Position numbers and translations under genes: made by a program
Part shown: piece after piece, positions 19,396 to 28,641 of the stretch
Layout of the letters: each line of letters starts with the position of its first letter
How positions within the stretch are numbered: position 1 is the first letter of the stretch
The notes under the pieces: model-generated
Database searches by the model: none
What the model saw: only the letters and a program-made list of their open reading frames with translations
What the model was told of the DNA's origin: nothing
DNA from: Caballeronia sp. NK8
GTDB taxonomy: Bacteria > Pseudomonadota > Gammaproteobacteria > Burkholderiales > Burkholderiaceae
Assembly (NCBI RefSeq): GCF_018408855.1
Contig: NZ_AP024325.1
Span: forward strand, 806,001-870,000
Length of the DNA stretch: 64,000 nt
Direction of reading: 5' to 3'

Positions 19396-19677
19396 TTAGG
19401 TGAGTGCAACCATCTCTAGCTTTTCAGAGGGTGCGAAATCAAGTGAAAGGCCGCTCTTAAAAAACAAAACAACTTCAATGACATCGTAACCTGCCGCTCT
19501 TAGATCTTCCGCGCTTATTTGACCAAGGGCGACGCCGAATCCACATGTAAAGTTCGCAAATGCGACCGTGGCAATAATGGCGATTCGAATCAACGCCGCC
19601 ACCAGAACACCAGCGAGCTTGCTCGAGCGATCGACTTGCCGACCGGTTTTGAATGCGACGAGGCGGGCTATCGGCAT
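19396..19677 (-). pseudogene. rhs N-terminal (PAAR/TM region) remnant
   Basis: A 93-codon minus-strand frame includes SSKLAGVLVAALIRIAIIAT. It mirrors [20 protein letters not shown] of the intact Rhs N-terminus at about 24935-25010, and the two stretches (19562-19635 versus 24936-25010) align at DNA level with few changes. The similarity fades past VAF and the frame continues into unrelated sequence. It is best read as the decayed start of another rhs gene and not as a functional protein. Confidence 0.65.
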
Positions 19678-19706
19678 CGCAGATGTAACGCGTCATGCCG
19701 CCCGAG
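19651..19706 (-). pseudogene. rhs core fragment with frameshift
   Basis: On the minus strand this reads NSGGMTRYICDADS, matching [15 protein letters not shown] of the intact Rhs core at about 23042-23100. One extra G relative to the intact copy breaks the frame right after DADS. Together with the two neighbouring pieces it shows that core, N-terminal and core segments of rhs have been shuffled here. Confidence 0.7.
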
Positions 19707-19727
19707 TTGGGCGCACGCACGGACTGC

Positions 19728-20375
19728 TTACCGTAACGGAATGGGGAGGCGACGCGTTAGCGGCCGTAGATTTTCCCGGTCACTCCATAGCTCCGGAAAT
19801 ACTTCAAATTTAAGATCGTCACGATTGATTCCTGTATCAAAATATCTGCACAACCGATCGGATAAATCGTCACTTCCCCACATATTTGTCAATTCATATT
19901 TCTCGATAAGTTCGCGGTCATTAGGCAAGCAAAGATCTTCTTTTATTGTAGGAGCTAATGTAACCCCTATCGCTCCGTCACCTAAATCAATTAGCTTTCC
20001 GCCCAAAAATGGAAAAGAATGCCGACTTCCTCGGTAACGACTGCCATCCATTGTGAGTGTGTATGGTTTTATCCAAAAATTATCTGTTAGTCCAATTCGC
20101 GCAGTGACCGTTTCATCAATTATCTTATTTTCCACCAACTCCTTGTTGATCACGCTGCCGACAAAAGCTCGAAAAAGCGGTGCAACCGTATTTAGATCAA
20201 CATTTTTCCACTCTCCATCCGAACTATGAATAGCATAAAATTGCATCACGGGACTGACTAACATTTGGCCGATCGTAAAAAGGTCATCTCTAAGTCTGAG
20301 GCTGACTAAATGACTCGGCACCCAAGAAATTCGTTTTACCATTTTAATAAATTGTTGTCCGGGGGTAATCAACAT
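19728..20375 (-). CDS. Orphan immunity-like protein (Imm26-like), behind a displaced Rhs tip
   Basis: The frame encodes up to 215 residues, or 204 if the internal ATG at 20342 (MVKRISWVPSHLVSLRL) is used; neither start has a strong ribosome binding site. The sequence is AT-rich compared with its neighbours, typical of rhs cargo. The opening resembles Imm26-type immunity proteins (basic start, then a beta-rich segment with G-Q-M-L). That family assignment is tentative. It begins exactly where a displaced Rhs core tip ends, with no toxin domain in between. It is therefore probably the immunity gene of a lost Rhs toxin, kept because it still protects against siblings. The C-terminal residues run into the rhs debris at 19728 and may not be native. 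Confidence 0.6.
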   Translation of the reverse strand: MLITPGQQFIKMVKRISWVPSHLVSLRLRDDLFTIGQMLVSPVMQFYAIHSSDGEWKNVDLNTVAPLFRAFVGSVINKELVENKIIDETVTARIGLTDNFWIKPYTLTMDGSRYRGSRHSFPFLGGKLIDLGDGAIGVTLAPTIKEDLCLPNDRELIEKYELTNMWGSDDLSDRLCRYFDTGINRDDLKFEVFPELWSDRENLRPLTRRLPIPLR

Positions 20376-20424
20376 GCCAACGGATCAATCCACCCAATCG
20401 GATGAGGCGCATATTGATGAATAA
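20374..20424 (-). pseudogene. Displaced Rhs core tip
   Basis: On the minus strand this piece encodes HQYAPHPIGWIDPLAC and then a stop. It corresponds to [16 protein letters not shown] at the end of the intact Rhs core (about 21245-21300), the conserved boundary before the variable toxin. The bases align well with the intact copy. No upstream core is attached. It is the scar of an rhs-CT displacement event. Confidence 0.8.
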
Positions 20425-20448
20425 ACAAGGGGCCGCGCAAGCGGCCCC
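20422..20448 (-). terminator. Rho-independent terminator after the Rhs immunity gene
   Basis: A perfect 8-bp GC stem (GGGGCCGC / GCGGCCCC, 20429-20448) with a 4-base loop lies 22 bases beyond the stop of the DUF6756-like immunity gene. On the minus strand it is followed by TTGTTTATT. It would end the vgrG-eagR-rhs-immunity transcript before the orphan immunity gene. Confidence 0.7.
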
Positions 20449-20469
20449 TGTCATCCGTGAACGCTCAAA

Positions 20470-20919
20470 TCATTCTAAGGAATCGCTCGGCCGCTCACAT
20501 ACCAAAATGTCGCCATGATCATTTTCCGCAATAAGCCACGAATAGCTTGATGCGGTAAGATAATATTCGAAGTATCTGCAGCTCTCGATTATCTGGATGA
20601 ATTCAGAAAGCTCAATAGAATAAACGTGCAAAGCTCGGTTATCGTCATCGACAATAAATATAAGTCGCTCTTTGCCGCCTTTTAACCCTTTGACGATATC
20701 TGGAACATCAAGATATCCTTTATTGTTCTCATAACACCGCCTTAACGCTACGTGTTTAAGAGATAACCACCAAGCACGAGGATCCCCGTCCACGTACATA
20801 TTTGAGATTTTCGACAAAATCTCCTGACTATCCTTTAGCTCATAAGCCGATAGATTAAACTGGCTTATGGCCTCTTTTACCTCTTTTTTTAGTTCGCTCT
20901 CGGCTGTCGTTTTCAGCAT
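20470..20919 (-). CDS. Cognate Rhs immunity protein (DUF6756-like)
   Basis: The 149-residue acidic protein starts at ATG 20919 inside the last codons of the rhs gene (ATGCTGA overlap), with a perfect AGGAG 6 bases upstream, so its translation is coupled to the toxin. Its C-terminal half ([10 protein letters not shown], then [14 protein letters not shown]) resembles DUF6756-type proteins often found beside polymorphic toxins. It has no signal peptide, so it should neutralise a cytoplasmic-acting toxin. The low GC content relative to the Rhs core fits horizontal exchange of the toxin-immunity end. The immunity role is inferred from position. Confidence 0.75.
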   Translation of the reverse strand: MLKTTAESELKKEVKEAISQFNLSAYELKDSQEILSKISNMYVDGDPRAWWLSLKHVALRRCYENNKGYLDVPDIVKGLKGGKERLIFIVDDDNRALHVYSIELSEFIQIIESCRYFEYYLTASSYSWLIAENDHGDILVCERPSDSLE

Positions 20920-23900
20920 AAATCTCCTGCCCCCTTAATGTCAGAACGATGCGGATGCTGCTCTCCATCGTATGTAACATTTCCGCGTTCTGCTCCGCCA
21001 GCACCACGTTTGCCTTCAGTTTGCCAGCCAACATGGGGTTTATCGTGCCCAACCGCTGCATCCATGTCAGCATGGGGTCCGTCATATGCGACCTTCGCAC
21101 CACCAGGGCCTTTGAATTCGACAATAGTTCCTGTTTCTGGATCAAACTTAGAAAAACTAACATTCTCAGGATTTGTCATTCCTGCTTTCTCGAACGCTGC
21201 TCGTCGTGCGGCATCGAAATCAGATTCGTGATCGAGATTGGCTAACCCCCAAGGGTCGATCCACCGAATCGGATTCGGCGCATATTGATACAGATTGAAT
21301 CCACCCGCCAACCCAATCGGATCAGACGAGATGAAGCGTCCCGCATGCGCATCGTAATACCGAAAGGTGTTGTAGTGCAGCCCCGACTCATCATCATGAT
21401 ACTGCCCCGGCATACGCAGCGATTGGATGAATGGCTGAGCACTCGACGCCAGATTCGCCCGCACCTTCCCCCACGCCGCATAACCCCCGCTCCACACCAC
21501 GCGCCCTTGCGCATCGGTGACTTCGCGGGCCGTACCCGCCGGGTCCGTGTGATAGTGATAGACCTTCGCCTGATCCGTCGCATACGCGCGATCCAGACGC
21601 GCAAGCGGTGCATACGCGCGCACCGGATCATAAAGATACGTGCGAATGCTCCCCGTATCCTCCCGCTCCTGCGCCAGCCGTAAGTTATCCCAAATAAACC
21701 AGACACGCTTTTCAGAGAATCCGTTAGCAGCAACCGCACGCACACGCTTCTCGATGCGCCGGCCCAGCGCATCATACCGGTAACTCGCGCGCACCACACC
21801 ATCGTCCGTCCACAGCAGATGCCCTTCCGCATCCCAACCGAGCGCCATGCTGTTGCGACGAACGAGCTGTCCCCACTCATCGTACTCGTATCGAACGCCG
21901 TGGTACTCGCGCAGCAGATTATCGAGCAGCGGCGCGATCTTCTCATTGGCCACCCGGCCCTCATCGTTGAGCAGATTGCCCGCCGCATCCCAGGTGAAGC
22001 GCTCCTCGTCGAAACCTTCGGCGCTGCGTCTGAGCAACTGCCCCGCGCGATCGTAGTCGTACACCGTCCGACCATGCTGCCGGTCGATGCTTTCCACCAT
22101 CTCGCCACGGCTGTCGTAGTTGTATCGCCACCACAGGGCGCTGTCGGCTTCGGTCGCTGCGTGTTGTTGAATCGGCGTCTTGCTCGCGCGCTGCCACGCC
22201 ACCTGACCCAGCGGCGTATAACCCGTATGCAGGCTCAACGCGCCCTGGCTGCGAACGATCTCCGCGTGCAACGCGTTGCGCTCGAAGTCCGCGATCACCT
22301 CGCCATCTACCGATATCCGATGTGCATGGCCCGAACCGTAATACAGCGTCTCGATGCGCTGTGCATCGGGCAGCGTCATCGAGAGCGGATTGCCCAGTTC
22401 ATCGCGCTCATAGCGCACGCTGCCGTTCACGCCGTGTTCGGCGAGCAGTTGTCCGGCTGCGTCGTAGTCCCGACGCACCGTATCGGCGACGATGTCGAGC
22501 AACTCGCCCGCGTTGGTCGGAATCCGCCGCGCTTCGGTCAATTGGCCCAGCACGTCGTATCGATAGCGTGTCTGGCTGTGCTCGCCCGCTCGCTGGATCA
22601 GACGCCCGAGCGCATCGCGTTCGTGCAGTTCCATGCGCTCCGAGTCGCCCGCGCGCGTGACGACGTAGCGCAGGAACCCATCATCGCCATAGGCAAAGCT
22701 GCGGCTGGTGCCGTCCACGCGCTGCTCGCGCATGAGCCGCCCGGCTGCGTCCCAGTCGAATGCGTAACTCGCGCCGTTGCCGTTGATGAGTTTCAACGGA
22801 CGGCCGTACGCGTCGCGCTCGTAGCGGATCGTGCGGCCTTCGGCATCGGTGTAAGTCGATACGCGTCCGAGGCTATCGCGTGTCCAACGCTCCGTTTGCC
22901 CGGCCGGGCGCACGTGTTCGATCAACTGCCCGAGCGCATTCCAGCGATATCGCTCGATCTGCAAGTCCCCTCGCGTGACTGCTTCGGGCAAGCCGCTGGC
23001 GTTGTATCGCACGCGCGTGGTCTGGTTCAGCGCATCGGTGAGTGCGATGAGGCGGCTATCGGCATCGTAGGTGTAACGCGTCACGCTGCCCGAGCAGTCC
23101 GTGCGCGCGCTCAGCAGTCCGCGTTCGTCGTGTTCCAGTGAAACCGTGCCGCCTCGCGCGTCGGTGATGTGCGAGAGCTGACCGTCTCGCCCGTATGCCA
23201 GCGTCGTGCGCCGGCCAAGCGGGTCGATTTCGAGCACCGGACGATTCCTGTCGTCGTAGTCCGTGCGCCACTTGCGACCGTCGTGAAGCACGGTCTCGCG
23301 CACGCTGGCCGTGCTCGCGTGGTATTCGAAGCGCGTGGTTTGCCCCAGCGGATCGGTCTCGGCCACGAGTCGCCCCAACTCGTCATAGCGCAACTCGACG
23401 GTGCGTTCTCCCGGCAGATGCATCACGCTCGGCCAGCCCGACGGATCGTATTCGAAGCGATACGACAGGCCGTCGAAGCCCGTGTGAGCGGTCACGCGCT
23501 GATTCGCGTCGAACTGCCAGCGCGCCACGTTGCCGAACACGTCGGTCGCTTCGCTCTGGCCGTGCTCGAAGTCGTATCGGAACCGATAGTGCTCGCCCGC
23601 GCTCGTGCGATGCTCGACCACGCAGGCGCGATCCTGCGTGTGCGCCCATCGGTATTCGCACTCGAAACCCTCGGCATTGCGTTGACGCACCATCAGGCCT
23701 TCTTCATAGGCGAAGCGGCGCGTGACGGTGCCGGCGCGATCGGTGACGGAGTTCAGATAGCCGTGATCGTCGTAACCGTAGCGAACGAGCACGCCCGGCG
23801 TGCCGCCCGCGAGCAGTTCGATATGACTCAGTCGGGCGAAGGCTCCGCCGTAGTGAAGCCGCAGCCAATGGCCGGCTTGATCCTTGATGTCGTGCAGCGT

Positions 23901-25037
23901 GCCGTATTCATCCCAGTTGAGGAAGACCTGCTGTCCTTGCGGGCCTTCGATCAACGTGAGTCGGGCCAGATCGTGCCGATCGAACTCGCCGAACACGAAA
24001 TAGTGCCCGGTGAGCGTATGCACGATGTATCGCCCGTCGTGCACGCGAGACAGATAGATCTGTTCTTCCGCGTCATACAACTGGTGTCCCGGCTCCATCG
24101 ACGGAAAGTGAATCGGCCGGCCTTGCGGTCCGCGATACACGAGTTCGCCTTCCGAACGCTGCAGGCTCATCTCCCAGTCGAGCCGCCAGCCGGGGCCGAG
24201 CAGGCCCGCGCCACTGAGCGTGCTCGAGTAAAAGCGTGAGCAGCCGATCGGCAGCCGCCCGGGCAACACAAAATCCGACTCAGGAAGGATCAGCTTGCGG
24301 CCCGAGGTCATCTCGACGGGATGTCCCATCAGACCACTGAGCGCGGGCCCGATCACATACCTGTTCACGACCTCACTGGCCAGCACGCCAAGGCCAAAGA
24401 CGGCGGCGAACTTGGTCGCGCAACGCACGCCGAACCGGGCTCCCAAAACTTCGGCTTGTCGAGCGGCGCCGGCCAAGCCACCCACCAGCCCCGCGACGAC
24501 GAACGCCACCTGCACGGTTGTGCGCAACCAGTCGGGAATCTCCGGATCGATTTTCAGATACTGCTGCCGACCGCCGCCGATGTAGACATTGTCCGATCCG
24601 CCGTCGATGGTCGCGTCGCACTCGGTGCGATCGTCCCGACGCGCAGCGGCCTTGTCGTTGATGAACACATTGCTCGATCCTTCGGCGATCCGTTTGACGG
24701 GCGGATGCTTCTCGCAGGCCACCGTGCTGAACTCGACGCGTGCCGCCTCTCGGTCGTTCACGAAGACATTCGACGAGCCGGCCGCGATCATGCCCGCTTT
24801 GGATTTGATCGATCGGCCTATCGATTCGCCTAAAGACAACACGCTGTTGGCAAGCGAATCTGCAGCAAAGCCTGCAACGAGTGCAGCAATGAAGAAGGCA
24901 GTTCCGCATCCGCCCGTCGCTACGGTCAAAAACGCGACTGCGGCAATAATGGCGATTCCAATCAACGCCCCCACCAGAAAACCAGCGAGCGCGCTCGAAT
25001 GAGCGATCGGATCATGTATCCGGGCAGCTTCGTACAT
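20913..25037 (-). CDS. PAAR-Rhs polymorphic toxin (T6SS effector), type 47-like C-terminal toxin
   Basis: The 1,374-residue protein starts with two hydrophobic segments ([20 protein letters not shown] and [13 protein letters not shown]), bound in the family by EagR chaperones. A PAAR-like region ([37 protein letters not shown]) forms the spike tip, and then the YD-repeat shell that encloses the toxin. The core ends with WIDPWGL near residue 1265, and the last 105 or so residues are the variable toxin. That tip contains [20 protein letters not shown], then [11 protein letters not shown] and [18 protein letters not shown], rich in His, Gly and Lys. I recall this as polymorphic toxin type 47, predicted to act on RNA; this is a tentative call. 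It lies 12 bases after the EagR gene and overlaps its immunity gene. It should be loaded on VgrG and delivered by the adjacent T6SS. Confidence 0.9.
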   Translation of the reverse strand: MYEAARIHDPIAHSSALAGFLVGALIGIAIIAAVAFLTVATGGCGTAFFIAALVAGFAADSLANSVLSLGESIGRSIKSKAGMIAAGSSNVFVNDREAARVEFSTVACEKHPPVKRIAEGSSNVFINDKAAARRDDRTECDATIDGGSDNVYIGGGRQQYLKIDPEIPDWLRTTVQVAFVVAGLVGGLAGAARQAEVLGARFGVRCATKFAAVFGLGVLASEVVNRYVIGPALSGLMGHPVEMTSGRKLILPESDFVLPGRLPIGCSRFYSSTLSGAGLLGPGWRLDWEMSLQRSEGELVYRGPQGRPIHFPSMEPGHQLYDAEEQIYLSRVHDGRYIVHTLTGHYFVFGEFDRHDLARLTLIEGPQGQQVFLNWDEYGTLHDIKDQAGHWLRLHYGGAFARLSHIELLAGGTPGVLVRYGYDDHGYLNSVTDRAGTVTRRFAYEEGLMVRQRNAEGFECEYRWAHTQDRACVVEHRTSAGEHYRFRYDFEHGQSEATDVFGNVARWQFDANQRVTAHTGFDGLSYRFEYDPSGWPSVMHLPGERTVELRYDELGRLVAETDPLGQTTRFEYHASTASVRETVLHDGRKWRTDYDDRNRPVLEIDPLGRRTTLAYGRDGQLSHITDARGGTVSLEHDERGLLSARTDCSGSVTRYTYDADSRLIALTDALNQTTRVRYNASGLPEAVTRGDLQIERYRWNALGQLIEHVRPAGQTERWTRDSLGRVSTYTDAEGRTIRYERDAYGRPLKLINGNGASYAFDWDAAGRLMREQRVDGTSRSFAYGDDGFLRYVVTRAGDSERMELHERDALGRLIQRAGEHSQTRYRYDVLGQLTEARRIPTNAGELLDIVADTVRRDYDAAGQLLAEHGVNGSVRYERDELGNPLSMTLPDAQRIETLYYGSGHAHRISVDGEVIADFERNALHAEIVRSQGALSLHTGYTPLGQVAWQRASKTPIQQHAATEADSALWWRYNYDSRGEMVESIDRQHGRTVYDYDRAGQLLRRSAEGFDEERFTWDAAGNLLNDEGRVANEKIAPLLDNLLREYHGVRYEYDEWGQLVRRNSMALGWDAEGHLLWTDDGVVRASYRYDALGRRIEKRVRAVAANGFSEKRVWFIWDNLRLAQEREDTGSIRTYLYDPVRAYAPLARLDRAYATDQAKVYHYHTDPAGTAREVTDAQGRVVWSGGYAAWGKVRANLASSAQPFIQSLRMPGQYHDDESGLHYNTFRYYDAHAGRFISSDPIGLAGGFNLYQYAPNPIRWIDPWGLANLDHESDFDAARRAAFEKAGMTNPENVSFSKFDPETGTIVEFKGPGGAKVAYDGPHADMDAAVGHDKPHVGWQTEGKRGAGGAERGNVTYDGEQHPHRSDIKGAGDLC

Positions 25038-25049
25038 GCGCGCTCCCGC

Positions 25050-25496
25050 TCAATTCGCATCGCGAGCGCGGAAGCTCGTGAGCCAGTTTGTCCATAGGAC
25101 ATCCTGTTTTGCGTCGAACGGTCGAACGCTGGAGCAGGAGAAGATCAGCACGTCGCTGCCGCTTCGAATGAAAGCGGCTTGGCGCTGATGGATCGTTTGT
25201 GAGCCAGTCTTGTGCGTCGATGTGATTTGCTCGCCTTCGATCGCGGCGTCCGCGTGACCCAGCGTCGCTCGTGTCCTCTGATGCACCGCATGGCCGCGCA
25301 CATTTTTCTTGAGCAGTTGCATCTGCCGATCCACGTAGGCCGGCAAGCCTTCGTCAGGCAGCAGAACGTCGCGGGCGATGTTCAGGTTGAGCGGCGAAGG
25401 CGTCGTGCTCCCGTAGACGAAGATGTTCGTGCTGCGATCATGAAACCCTTCCGGCAGATCGATGCTGCCTTCTTCGAAGCTGTACTTTGAATTCAT
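25050..25496 (-). CDS. eagR: EagR-type chaperone (DcrB/DUF1795 family) for Rhs
   Basis: The 148-residue protein has the DUF1795/DcrB-like pattern at its start (YSFEEGSIDLPEGFHDRSTN, then IFVYG) and SPLNLNIARD in the middle. EagR proteins of this family bind and shield the N-terminal hydrophobic segments of PAAR-Rhs effectors and help load them on VgrG. It sits between vgrG (21 bases upstream) and rhs (12 bases downstream), exactly the known module order. The start at ATG 25496 is chosen because an upstream extension would overlap vgrG without homology. It has no signal peptide, as expected for a cytoplasmic chaperone. Confidence 0.85.
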   Translation of the reverse strand: MNSKYSFEEGSIDLPEGFHDRSTNIFVYGSTTPSPLNLNIARDVLLPDEGLPAYVDRQMQLLKKNVRGHAVHQRTRATLGHADAAIEGEQITSTHKTGSQTIHQRQAAFIRSGSDVLIFSCSSVRPFDAKQDVLWTNWLTSFRARDAN

Positions 25497-25516
25497 TGGA
25501 TTCTTTTGCACCTGAA

Positions 25517-27712
25517 TCAATCCTTGTTCAAATCGATTCGTTCGCCTTTCATGCTGAACGACCCTGTTGCGATCTCGTCGATCTGAACGCCTTCGATCTT
25601 GATCAAACCGTTTTCCTGCAACGTGATCTTCGAGAGGCCACATTCGAGAACGATCTTCTGCGTTGCCTTCAGCGTGTAGGTGCCGGCAGCAGGTGCGGGC
25701 GCATCCGGCGGGAGCAGCGCGCCGACGGAGCGCATGAAGCCGCCGCCTATGCCCGCAGTCTCATTTCCTTCCGTGCTCAATCCGTGATTACCGCCGACAC
25801 GTTGCGTACGATCATTTCCGATGTCAGCTTTTTCGTCGCGTCCCACACTTCTCGTGCGGTCTTGCCCGACCGTATGCAACTCGTCGTTGTTGACCTCGGC
25901 GCGCATGTCCCGCTCGGCGTGCAGCCACAACTCTTCTCCGCCCTGCTTGTCCTCGAAGCGGATTGCGTTGGCGTTACCGGCGGCGCCTTTCATGGAGCGC
26001 GAGATCATGCCGCTCTGCGTCGCGCCTCCGGGCAAATCCCAGGGCGGCATCGCTTCCGCGTTGTAAAGCCGTCCCACGACGATTGGCCGATCCGGATCTC
26101 CGTTCTCGAAATCCACGATGACCTCGCTGCCCACGCGCGGAATATTGACGCCTCCGACGCCGCCACCCGCCCACGGATACGACACGCGCACCCAGCACGA
26201 CGAACTCTGATCCTTCACCCCTGACCGATCCCAGTGAAAACTCAATTTCACGCGACCGTACTGATCCGTCCAGATTTCCTGTCCGGGCGGTCCCGTCACG
26301 ATGGCCGTTTGCGGCCCGCTCGTGCGGGGTTTCTTATAGTCGTCGCGAGCAGGGCGAAACACGGTCGTCGCTGGCTGCACGACAAACGATGACGTGAAGG
26401 AGTACTTCCCCGAACCACTGTTTTCACTCGCCTCCGAAGCATTGATAGATGACGCGATGACGAGATACTCCCGATTGGCTGCCTCGTGCGGATACCCTTC
26501 GAGCCTGAAGGTCGTGCCGCAGACGATGTCGCGCACGTTACCCGAACCGCCCGCACGCTCGCCCTGCGCGCGGACTTCTTCCATGCGCAGGCGCGCGAAC
26601 TGCTCACCATGCGACGGATCCGTGAAATCGCCCGGCCACTCGTAGCGTTCGAGATTGTTGTGCGCGGTTTCCTGCGGCAATTCGTTCTGCTTGATTAAAG
26701 TCGCACTCGGCTTCTTGAAGTCGAAGTCGTTTGTTGTCCAGCGGCCCGACTGCAGGCTTCCGTTCAGATCGAAATACTCGATATGCTCGACATCCGCCCG
26801 ATGTCCCGGCGGGAAATACCACAATGTCTGATAGGCCACGCTCTCAACCGGCTTGTGCGCGCCGAGTTGGTCCACCAGGACCATCCGGTGGAAGCCGTTG
26901 CTGTGTTCGAAGAACCAATAGATGCCGTGTTCAGCCATCAGGCGCTGGATGAAATGGAAATCCGATTCGCCGTACTGAACCTGATAGTCGAGCGCCGGGT
27001 ATCGTTCGGACAGGCGCAGATCGTACGAGTAGAGGTAGTTTTCGAACACCTGCTCGATGATCTCGACCACCGTCTTGCGCTGAAAGATTCTGAAGTCGGT
27101 ACGCTGTTCGAGCAGCGACACCCAAGGCTTCAGCACCAGTTGATAGAAGCTCTGCTGATCGGATTGACCGACGAAATGCGCCTCTGTGACGATGCCACTG
27201 ATCTCTCGCGTGCCTGCACCGATATTGACCGCACCGGCCACGCCGCTCAAGCCGGGCACAAAACTCCCCATGCCTTCGAGTTCGATGGATACGGTCAATT
27301 CCTTGCCGATCATCGACTTCAGATCGAGATTTGCGGCAGCTTGCTTGGGCAGAACGGAATCGAGCGGCGTGCAGCAATCGATCGCATAGGAATAGGTGCG
27401 CGAGAGAATCTCTTCGCCTTGGATCGAACGCAAAAGCAAAGCGGACTCACCCGTAGCCGCCTTGGGCAACGCGGCGCCACTCATCTTCACTGTGCGATCC
27501 GAAGCGCTGAGCGCGGCTCCGATTGCCGAAGCCGGCAACGACGGGGCAAGCGTACCCGTCGCGCCCACGATCGACTTGGCGTATGTGTTGCGAGCGGGCG
27601 CTGCAATGCGGACACCCGGCGAGGTTGCGGCATTGAGCGTTTTTGACGTGAAGGAATTCGACACGGTGAGAACCTCGATATCGTCAGAGAGCAGTGCCGA
27701 GTCACCAGCCAT
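25517..27712 (-). CDS. vgrG: VgrG (TssI) spike protein
   Basis: The 731-residue product has the gp27-like region from about residue 92 (LLRSIQGEEILSRTYSYAI). Next comes the gp44-like part with DIVCGTTFRLEGYPH, then the gp5/OB-fold region (VTGPPGQEIWTDQYGRVKLS, FHWDRSG, then SCWVRVSYPWAGGGVGG) and the beta-prism (GQDRTRSVGRDEKADIGNDR). It forms the trimeric needle tip of the T6SS. There is an unusual N-terminal extension of about 90 Ala/Ser-rich residues. I use ATG 27712; a TTG two codons upstream is the only extension. It is followed by eagR and rhs, so it is the carrier of the Rhs toxin. Confidence 0.92.
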   Translation of the reverse strand: MAGDSALLSDDIEVLTVSNSFTSKTLNAATSPGVRIAAPARNTYAKSIVGATGTLAPSLPASAIGAALSASDRTVKMSGAALPKAATGESALLLRSIQGEEILSRTYSYAIDCCTPLDSVLPKQAAANLDLKSMIGKELTVSIELEGMGSFVPGLSGVAGAVNIGAGTREISGIVTEAHFVGQSDQQSFYQLVLKPWVSLLEQRTDFRIFQRKTVVEIIEQVFENYLYSYDLRLSERYPALDYQVQYGESDFHFIQRLMAEHGIYWFFEHSNGFHRMVLVDQLGAHKPVESVAYQTLWYFPPGHRADVEHIEYFDLNGSLQSGRWTTNDFDFKKPSATLIKQNELPQETAHNNLERYEWPGDFTDPSHGEQFARLRMEEVRAQGERAGGSGNVRDIVCGTTFRLEGYPHEAANREYLVIASSINASEASENSGSGKYSFTSSFVVQPATTVFRPARDDYKKPRTSGPQTAIVTGPPGQEIWTDQYGRVKLSFHWDRSGVKDQSSSCWVRVSYPWAGGGVGGVNIPRVGSEVIVDFENGDPDRPIVVGRLYNAEAMPPWDLPGGATQSGMISRSMKGAAGNANAIRFEDKQGGEELWLHAERDMRAEVNNDELHTVGQDRTRSVGRDEKADIGNDRTQRVGGNHGLSTEGNETAGIGGGFMRSVGALLPPDAPAPAAGTYTLKATQKIVLECGLSKITLQENGLIKIEGVQIDEIATGSFSMKGERIDLNKD

Positions 27713-27756
27713 TGCCAATCAGGTTGGTTTCTCGACGGAAAACAGAGCGTGGCTTA

Positions 27757-28548
27757 TCAGTTCAGATGGCCGACCAGGAACTCAAGCCCGTCGCGCGGCA
27801 CAACGTGCACCCCGTCCAGAAGCAACAGTGCTCGGGCGCGGGCTATGGCGCGCTCGGCGATATGCAATGTCGTGGGCGAAGCGAGACCCATCATCAATTC
27901 AGCGGCGTTGATTCCAAGCAGCATCGCCGGACGGGCCGGGCCGATGAAGAATTCGGAACCCGGCCGAGCCGGTATATAAACGGCAGCGCCCCGAAGATCG
28001 GATCGGCTCAATTCGGCGCCATAGAAGGCATGGGTCATGAAGACCGTGCCATTTCCGGTTTTTGGTGTGCTCGCTGGGCGCGAATCCTCCTCTGAGTCTT
28101 GTCGCTTTTGATTTAACGCATCGTCGGAGCTGTTCGCCCGTTCTTGCTCCCTTTGCCGGTTGTCAGCGTCCGCTTCTGCCTCGTCTTCTTCTGCCTCGTC
28201 AGCTTCTGCTTCGTCATGCTGATCCTCTTCGTTATCGGTCTCGGGTTTGCTGACATCCGACTTGGCGCGTTTCATTTCTTCGTCGCTAAGATCGTCTTCA
28301 TCGTCGGATTCCGTTTCTCTGACGTTCAGTTCGGGCAGCTTCATTCTCGGCAGCTTTATTCGGGGCACGCCGACGCTGAATGCCTTCCTCGGCGCGGCAC
28401 GGCCGAAATACAGACTCTGCGACGAACTCGAAGGATCGATCATCACGAGTGAGCCGCCGGACATCAGAACGATGTCCGCACGCGTACCTGCGGGATTGCG
28501 ATGATGGTCGAGGTCCAGCGACCAGCGACTCGGCCTGAGCAGTGACAT
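27757..28548 (-). CDS. Unknown T6SS-linked protein with a long acidic segment
   Basis: The 263-residue protein lies between tssA and vgrG on the same strand, with a good ribosome binding site (AGGTGAT) before ATG 28548. Residues 1-75 form a basic/hydrophobic N-terminal part (SLLRPSRWSLDLDHH, RIKLPRMKLPELN). Residues from about 77 to 165 are highly charged and mostly acidic (DDEDDLSDEE, DEAEEDEAEADADN), probably disordered or helical. Residues 165-263 look folded (GTVFMTHAFYGAEL, AAVYIPARPGSEFFIGPARP). I recognise no domain. Its position suggests an adaptor, chaperone or accessory factor for VgrG or its cargo, or an effector. This is an inference from context only. Confidence 0.75.
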   Translation of the reverse strand: MSLLRPSRWSLDLDHHRNPAGTRADIVLMSGGSLVMIDPSSSSQSLYFGRAAPRKAFSVGVPRIKLPRMKLPELNVRETESDDEDDLSDEEMKRAKSDVSKPETDNEEDQHDEAEADEAEEDEAEADADNRQREQERANSSDDALNQKRQDSEEDSRPASTPKTGNGTVFMTHAFYGAELSRSDLRGAAVYIPARPGSEFFIGPARPAMLLGINAAELMMGLASPTTLHIAERAIARARALLLLDGVHVVPRDGLEFLVGHLN

Positions 28549-28641
28549 ACGATCACCTGATTTCTGTGAAAAGTTGATCTATTAAATTTGGTATGCGAAA
28601 TAGCAAGAACGGATGAAGACACAGAAACATGCCTTCCGGGC

